From assembly GCA_030544215.1 (NCBI GenBank), contig JARZZO010000016.1, positions 55,903,501 to 55,967,500 of the forward strand: a stretch of 64,000 nucleotides of DNA, read 5' to 3'. This DNA comes from Zantedeschia hybrid cultivar. Its lineage: Eukaryota > Streptophyta > Magnoliopsida > Alismatales > Araceae. This document shows positions 58,594-64,000 of this stretch, piece by piece. The translations under genes and the position numbers were made by a program. Position 1 is the first letter of the stretch. Every line of letters begins with the position of its first letter. The notes under the pieces were generated by a model that worked only from the letters and a program-made list of their open reading frames with translations, searched no databases and was not told where the DNA came from.

Positions 58594-60333
58594 TGTGGGT
58601 TTGTTTATTTTTATTTTTTATTTATTTTGGTTAGACTTTAAGAACTTAGGGTGAGCCCTTAGGGAGTCTCAAAATTTGGATCATGCATGGATCTATGAAT
58701 TTGACCTCTCCCCATTGACCTTGGTCAGAGTTAATTACGTCTCAATGATTGGCAACCTTTGATTAACCCTCCAATGATCTCCTTTAGAAGAAGTGAAGCA
58801 CTAACATATTATAACCTTTACATCAATGAGTTAAGCCACAACTCAATGGAGGAATTCACTTTTTTATGTTTCTTTTAAATGCCTCTGTAACTTTTGACAT
58901 GATGCTTCTCTTAAGTCTCCTTTGTAAATCTTAAATGATACTTAAAAGATATGGTCTCACGTGGTCTGTATGTGAACTTGGGACCCTTAAAGAATATTAA
59001 AAAGATGCACATTGAGGAGTGCTCTTTTTATAATCTTTAAAGGATACTCTTAATGTTTGCTATCCTTTAAGTGCCCTTTAGGAACTGTAAAGATCATCTT
59101 ATTCAAAGGATACTAACTTGCCCTTTTAAGGTTCATTAAGTATCCGTTAAGTAAGTGTCAAGGAATCCAATGCATAAAGAAACCTTTGATTAGTGGGACA
59201 TGAGAGCCACCACTTAGCCAAAGTTACAATTGCATGAAAATTTGGTCATCCAATTGATATGGATGAACCATAATGATTTCGGTCACTCAAACAATATGAG
59301 TGAATCCCTTCGCATAAAATTTTGGTCATTCAAATAGTATGAATGAACTTCTTCATATTACACAAATTAATAATTGAAGTCACATAGGTGAATCGCTCAT
59401 TTGGACCATTCATTCAGTTTTAAACAAATGTGGTCATTCAAACAATATGAATGCGCCATTCAATTGAAACAAGCTTAGTCGTTCAAACAATATGAATGAA
59501 CCATTCAACTAACACAAGTTTGGTCATTCAAACGATATGAATGAACCATTTGATTAAAACAAGTTTGGTCATTCAAATAATATAAATGAATCATTTTTAT
59601 CAATTACAATCTTCGGCATGATAAATTACAAGGAAATAGTGAATTAACAGGTTTTTTTTCGGACGATGCTTGCGGCGATTTGTGGCTTTTACAAGCTTCT
59701 TTTCACAGCGTCCTTGGGTAGCGTGCGTGGCCTTCTTCATGCTCTCTAAAAGCTCCCTTCGCAGCAACCTCCCATTGGGGTATTTATAGAGGTGAGGGAG
59801 GAGGCCACCGTTGGGGGGGGGGGTGGCTGCTGTTTGGACCCCCCAACAGTGGCTTCCCCCCCAGTTTTCTTTGAATTTCAATTAGAGGGAGAGAGAGAGA
59901 GAATAGAGCGAGAGAGAGAGAGAATGGGGGAGGGGGGCATCGGGGCAGTGGCACCCCCCACCGGTTGGACTGACCAGTACGGGGTGCCACTGCTGGGACC
60001 CCCCACTGGTGGGTGGTGCCATCGGTGGGGGGAGGGGGTGGTGCCTCCCCCTTTCACTTCTTTCTTCATTTTTTCTTTAGTTTTTTTTTTTTTTTTTTTG
60101 CTTGGGGATCCCTAACCGATGGGAATGAACCGGTGGGTATCCCCCACTGGTAGCGCCCCCTTTCTCTCTCTTTTTTTTTTCTTCTTCTTTCTATCTCTCT
60201 TTTCCTCGCCCATCGATGGGGGGTTCCAAGGGAACTGGGTTGGGGGTTGCTTCTATTCTTCCTTTACCCCTCCGTTTTTCTTTTGCTTACATGTCCAAAC
60301 CAAGGGGGGATTAAAAAAAATAAATGTTAAACA
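58594..60333 (-). repeat. 5' LTR of the gypsy element
   Basis: 1740 bp, same layout as 43504-45197, including the GGTCATTC/GAATGAACC series (59250-59600) and GGGGTATTTATAG at 59776-59788. Adjacent on its left (minus-strand downstream) is the candidate primer-binding site at about 58575-58591. Confidence 0.93.
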
Positions 60334-60338
60334 CACCA

Positions 60339-61922
60339 TCATCCATCATGTGAACTTGTACTAGAGGCCCAACACTTTCAAGTAACGAGAAACTTTATCC
60401 AAATTTTTTTTTATCTTCAATCAGATTTTGCACTTTTACGGCAACATCCTTAGCATCATCTCAATGTCCTTATATGTGACAAAAACTTTTCAAAGTTGAC
60501 TAATTGAGCCAATTGATGTTTGTACTATGAGGCTCTTCAAAGATATGAAATTGGATATAAACTGGTACGGCCACTATGAAGGATATCTCGTCCATTTGTA
60601 TACTCTCTCATCATATGCAAGATCTAATTGTGACTATAAATAAATACAGTGATCATCTGAGCTGAGTCTATTACATCATCAACATAAGGGTCTCTACCTA
60701 TATCCTCTAGTATCAAATCAAGAGAATATGCTGCACAAGGCACCCAATATAAATGTTTCCTCTTATGCATTAATAATATGCCAGTTGCTTTGTAACTTGC
60801 TTCATTGTTAGTCACAACTTGCACAATATTTTCTTCGCTAATTTCATCTACCACCTCATCCATCAGTCTAAACAAATAATCAACATTCTTGATTTTGTTG
60901 GAGGCGTCTATAAACCTTAAAAAAAATAATGCCCTCATTGCAATAAACAATGAAATTAATCATTGATTTCCTTCTTGTTCATGTCCAACCATCACACATG
61001 ATGGTACAACTACGCTCCTTCCACACATATTTAAAGATGTCCACCCATGCTTTCAACTTAGTGAACTCCTGCTCAAGGCCAACATCATAAATATATCTAG
61101 GTGTGGGAGCCTTTAGACTAGACCCAACTTCTGTGATTGCATCCAGTATAGTCTGAAAGTATGGACTGAATGTTGTATGTGCTGGCACACCTGCATGCAA
61201 AAATCACGTAATAATGCCTTTCAAAGTTGCACTTGCTATTTTCTTTGCTCTTTTCAAAGTTGTCTTGATTGAGGATTGCTTGAAAGACTTTGATTTGCAC
61301 AAACATTGGTTCATAGGACCCTGTACTGGATCACGCACATCTGATGCCTATCCACAACCCAATACAGCAACAACCCTGCGAACAGAAGAACTCTTAGGAA
61401 GGGATCTCCCAAACTGAGATCTAGGCACATATCTACCTTATGTTTCTATGCCCCTTCTTCGTTCCTCATCTTCTTTATTGGTACGAATACTAACATGAAT
61501 AGTTCTGGTGTATTCTAGATCAGGGTCATTTAGATCATCATCGTCGTCGTCGTCAGCATCATCATCATCTAAACTGATGGACCGTTGAATTGGCAGATTT
61601 TAATCCCTTCGTCTCTGACGTCCTGATATTTCATCTTGCAGATCCACTTGTTGCTGAGCTGATAAAATTTTAAGACTTTTTTACCCATCATATAAGTCAT
61701 CATTTCCTTCTTTAATTCCAGTGTAACTTACTCACATATGCTGACATCTCCTGATATGCCAGTAATATGTTGTTTTAGGCGATACACGCCTCTACTTATC
61801 TCCTTTCCACACCAGTTGCATCTTTCTCTCTTCTGTTTAGCGTACAATAGTGTGCTATGACGCCAACTAGGATCACCACCCTGCTGCTCCACCTTTTGTT
61901 TCTGATGTTCTCGCTCTGCCAT
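60339..61922 (-). pseudogene. H2 transposase N-terminal and catalytic part
   Basis: The BED finger is intact near the start (MAEREHQKQKVEQQ, CNWCGKEISRGVYRLKQHIT; ATG at 61922). After stops and frame shifts comes the DUF659 region (61200-60979: FTKLKAWVDIFKYVWKE, TIMCDGWT) and NIVQVVTNNEASYKATG, VPCAAYSLDLILEDIGRD (60950-60624), the conserved hAT/DUF659 blocks. It is cut at the CACCA target site of the gypsy element and resumes at 43498. Confidence 0.82.
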
Positions 61923-61974
61923 ATTCCTATATGAGATAAAAAGGTACAAATAAAAGTGTACGATTAGAGTGCAA

Positions 61975-62545
61975 TGAGTTAAACCAGTTCAATTAAGTGT
62001 TTGACATACTCAATTGAACCTTAATTACACTAATTATGCAAAAGTTCTAATTTTTAAAGTTTAATTAGGGATAGTTTTAGATAATTAGCATTAATCACAT
62101 GCAATTAATATATAAATATGCATAATCAGATTTTAATAAGTTCAATTGAGTGTTTGGCACACTCAATTGAACCTTAATTACACTAATTATGCAAAAGTCC
62201 TCATTTTAAACCCTAATTAGGGTTAACTTTGAAGAATTAGCATTGATCACATGCAATTAATGTACAAATCTATACAATCAGATTTTAATAAGTTCAATTG
62301 AGTATTTGGTACAATTAATTGAACCTTAATTATACTAATTATGTGAAAGTCCTAATTTTTAAATCCTAATTTGAATTAATTTTAAGAAATTAGTACTAAT
62401 CACACCTAATTAATATATAAATCTATGCAGTCAAACTTTAATAAGTTTAATTGAGTGTTTGACATACTTAATTGAATCTTAATTACACTAAATATGTAAA
62501 AGTTCTAATTTTTAAACCTCAATTAGGGTTAAATTTGGAGATTTT
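61975..62545. repeat. Four tandem 153-154-bp repeats in H2 leader/intron
   Basis: Units begin near 61988, 62141, 62295 and 62448 with TTCAATTGAGTGTTTGRCAY, then CTTAATTACACTAATTATGC, CCTAATTAGGGTTA-like and ATCACATGCAATTAAT. Each includes a small palindrome TCAATTGAGTGTTTGGCACACTCAATTGA. Located directly upstream of the BED-finger exon of H2, probably in its first intron. Confidence 0.93.
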
Positions 62546-62639
62546 GTGTAATTAACATTTCAATTTTTTTTCAATGTTAAAGATTGACAGATTTATATTA
62601 CCATAAGTAATTTTTAATTTTTTGACATTTTAAAAAATT

Positions 62640-63240
62640 TTAGGATCGAGTTATAACTTAACTCGATGAAGAAATGCGGTGAAGAAATTCAACGGCAGCG
62701 GCGGCTGTAGGAGGTGATGGCCGGCGGTGATGGGGGTGAAGAACCCCCCTTCTTAGTAAAAAAGAGAGAGAGGGGAATTAGGAATAGAAGAAAGAGAGAG
62801 AGAGAGAGGACGGGGTCGGCAGCGGCGGCGGACGACGGGTGGCGACAACAGCAACAACTAGCAGTAGACACAGGCAGCAGTAGCAGCTGCTGCATCCCGA
62901 TCCCCTTTAAGAGGGGATCCATGATCGCCCATATCAGGCCGGCTCGGTCGATCCATGCCCGATTTGGTCGGATACAGGGCGATCCTTTCTTTTTCTTATT
63001 TTTTAAACCTTACGCCGGAATTGGCCAGAATCGGCTGGGATCGGACCGGATCAGCTGATCATGGCCATGCCGATCCCAGCTGATGCGGGTGTAATTGGGG
63101 GAGGAACAGTGGTTCCCCCCCAAGAATCAGATCGGGGGGGGGGGGGTGCCGATCTCGAGTCGAATCGGCCCATCCCACTCGGGATCGGCTGATTTTGCAT
63201 TCCATGATGGCAGCGGCTGACGGCAGCGTAGTTGGATCGA
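62640..63240 (-). other. H2 5' region and outer-element leader
   Basis: On the minus strand this holds a CT-rich leader (62755-62810), a Ser/Ala codon-like GC-rich stretch (62815-62895), then GATCGG-rich subterminal-type DNA to about 63060. The piece next to the primer site (63060-63245) should be the outer element's own leader. The exact boundary was not found. Confidence 0.4.
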
Positions 63241-63245
63241 GGGTT

Positions 63246-63257
63246 GCTCTGATATCA
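63246..63257 (-). promoter_or_regulatory. Primer-binding site of the outer retrotransposon
   Basis: The minus strand reads TGATATCAGAGC six bases inside the 5' LTR. The usual plant site for initiator tRNA-Met is TGGTATCAGAGC, so 11 of 12 bases agree. It fixes the orientation of the outer element. Confidence 0.85.
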
Positions 63258-63263
63258 AGTTGA

Positions 63264-63763
63264 TGCAGGACAACAAAGAAGAAGAGGGAAGGAGGAGGAG
63301 GTAAAGGCTTTCAGCGTCATACCGGCGACAGGATAACGGCCTCCGGCATCGCACTGGCAGCTAAGGCATCGCACGCTCACCCCATCTCAGGGCTTTTGGC
63401 TCTCCATCTCAGAGAAGCAGGGAAAAATCATCAAAATTTGTGCACAATAATTCATTTTAAAAATGGTCTTATATGAGTATTTAAAGAGAAACTGAACCCC
63501 GATGAGACTCCTAACCAAGTAAAAGATCGAAATACCCCTAACTACAATAAATAGTACGAAAATCACACCTAAAATTCTTGAAAAATAAAAAGCCCACTAA
63601 ATGTGCTCCAAATGGACCAGATAAACAGTCCGCAGACTCATCTAACAATACCCTATCCATCAAACAAGCTCTAGCAAGCCTCCAAGTCACAATGAAGTTG
63701 GAACGGCCCTCTGACGGCAATAAACGTGCTCCATCATGATTTGTTGGTCCTAGATCCTCATCA
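63264..63763 (-). repeat. 5' LTR of the outer retrotransposon
   Basis: 500 bp. Minus-strand start TGATGAGGATCTAGG, end TTGTCCTGCA. Same promoter-like TTTAAATACTC block as the 33276 copy. Target duplication GATGA follows at 63764-63768. Confidence 0.92.
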
Positions 63764-63768
63764 GATGA

Positions 63769-64000
63769 GTCCCTGTTGTAGACAGATTTCTTCATATACC
63801 ATCATTTGAAGGCTTGATACCATGGTATGATCTGCTTTAAACCTTCACTTGCTGATGCTTATTGGATCACTCATGTGATGTGATTCTAGCAGAGCCGAAG
63901 AAGGCAGCTGTTGTAAACACAACTCAGAAAATGAAAATCAAGGATAACTCTGCGAAGCACCCAGTAAACCCTTGGAGTGCAGGGCATCTTTAATGAATCA
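63769..64000 (+). other. Host DNA downstream of the nest; possible exon at 63890
   Basis: This is the continuation of the DNA left of 33271, i.e. it originally followed directly after APE2 exon 2 and its downstream intron sequence. From a possible acceptor (GATTCTAG, 63882-63889) a 33-codon frame (63892-63990: EPKKAAVVNTTQKMKIKDNS then AKHPVNPWSAGHL) ends at TAA. It is basic and protein-like but not recognisably APE2. Confidence 0.3.

Larger units (their letters stand above)
43504..60333 (-). mobile_element. Ty3/gypsy retrotransposon, 16.8 kb, nested in H2
   Basis: LTRs 43504-45197 and 58594-60333 are in direct orientation with termini TGTGGG...AAACA. Perfect target duplication CACCA at 43499-43503 and 60334-60338. 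On the minus strand, from the right: a candidate primer site TGGCAGGCCC two bases from the LTR, gag-side frames, protease, reverse transcriptase with YVDD, RNase H, integrase with HHCC, a long 3' untranslated region, the purine tract GTGGGGGGCACT (plus 45198-45209) and the 3' LTR. PR-RT-RH-INT order defines Ty3/gypsy. The size, long 3' region and NETEY-type RNase H suggest the Tat/Ogre lineage. Many stops; not autonomous now. Confidence 0.93.
34830..63060 (-). mobile_element. hAT element H2 (BED/DUF659 type), split by later insertions
   Basis: Minus-strand transposase pieces occur in the right order and orientation: BED finger (61730-61922), DUF659 catalytic region (60624-61200), a C-terminal piece at 43381-43503, and the dimerisation domain and tail (35150-36719). 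They are separated by element H1 and the gypsy element, whose target duplications mark the joins. GATCCG-rich subterminal-type DNA lies at 34840-34920 and 62900-63060. The true ends and target duplication could not be fixed, so the limits here are approximate. Confidence 0.7.
33276..63763 (-). mobile_element. Outer LTR retrotransposon footprint (30.5 kb, with nested insertions)
   Basis: Two direct repeats in the same orientation, 33276-33780 and 63264-63763, are LTRs with TG...CA termini. The flanking pentamers are identical: GATGA at 33271-33275 and at 63764-63768. Next to the right LTR lies a primer-binding site and next to the left LTR a polypurine tract and the end of a pol frame, so the element runs on the minus strand with its 5' LTR on the right. 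Only about 1 kb of its own interior survives beside the left LTR and a short stretch beside the right LTR. The rest of the 30.5 kb is later insertions. The target is DNA downstream of APE2 exon 2. Confidence 0.92.

Noticed and set aside
1..64000. CRISPR array, biosynthetic cluster, resistance-gene cluster or endogenous virus
   Set aside because: No spacer-repeat array, no clustered pathway genes, no NB-LRR motifs, and no movement-protein or coat-protein motifs were seen; reverse-transcriptase sequence has LTR-retrotransposon context.

Overview
This window is nuclear DNA from a flowering plant, almost certainly a monocot. Genes with introns, GC-rich gene 5' ends, a GC-rich intronless PPR gene, AT-rich spacers and nested LTR retrotransposons, hAT elements, MITEs and SINEs all point there. 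I cannot name the species. There is no bacterial operon logic, CRISPR array or intact viral genome here.

Layout. 1-2752: the 3' part of an AUX1/LAX auxin influx carrier gene (+), including one GC-AG intron. 2753-15100: spacer and repeats (a 0.67-kb hAT-like element, a tRNA-derived SINE, a decayed and duplicated plastid-type DnaJ pseudogene, a probable 2.1-kb solo LTR full of hairpins, and a remnant related to a hAT element 28 kb away). 15701-17398: a complete 565-residue PLS-class PPR gene (+) whose 3' end is tandemly duplicated. 17400-28000: mostly non-coding DNA with MITEs and tandem duplications. 28085-32578: the first two exons of an APE2-type AP endonuclease gene (+), with a 4.3-kb intron 1 holding a SINE, a composite tandem repeat, a solo LTR and a Tourist MITE.

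33276-63763 is a single 30.5-kb insertion footprint. An LTR retrotransposon on the minus strand (LTRs 33276-33780 and 63264-63763, perfect 5-bp target duplication GATGA) was invaded by a minus-strand BED/DUF659 hAT element (H2). H2 was then split by a plus-strand hAT element (H1, 36728-43242) and by a 16.8-kb minus-strand Ty3/gypsy element (43504-60333, target duplication CACCA). The gypsy element in turn carries a hAT-like element (46680-48316) and a solo LTR inside its reverse transcriptase (53324-54789, target duplication GACAT). The nest is at least four levels deep. All its coding remains carry stops or frameshifts.

How the genes relate: the host genes (auxin transport, organelle RNA editing/processing, base-excision repair) are unrelated neighbours. 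The main biological story is the nested insertion downstream of APE2 exon 2. No further APE2 exon is recognisable in the window, so the gene either has a very long intron 2 or is broken. I found no credible new biological system. The most informative structures are the dated nest, the GC-AG intron, the SINE with a 16-bp target duplication and the hairpin-bearing solo LTR.
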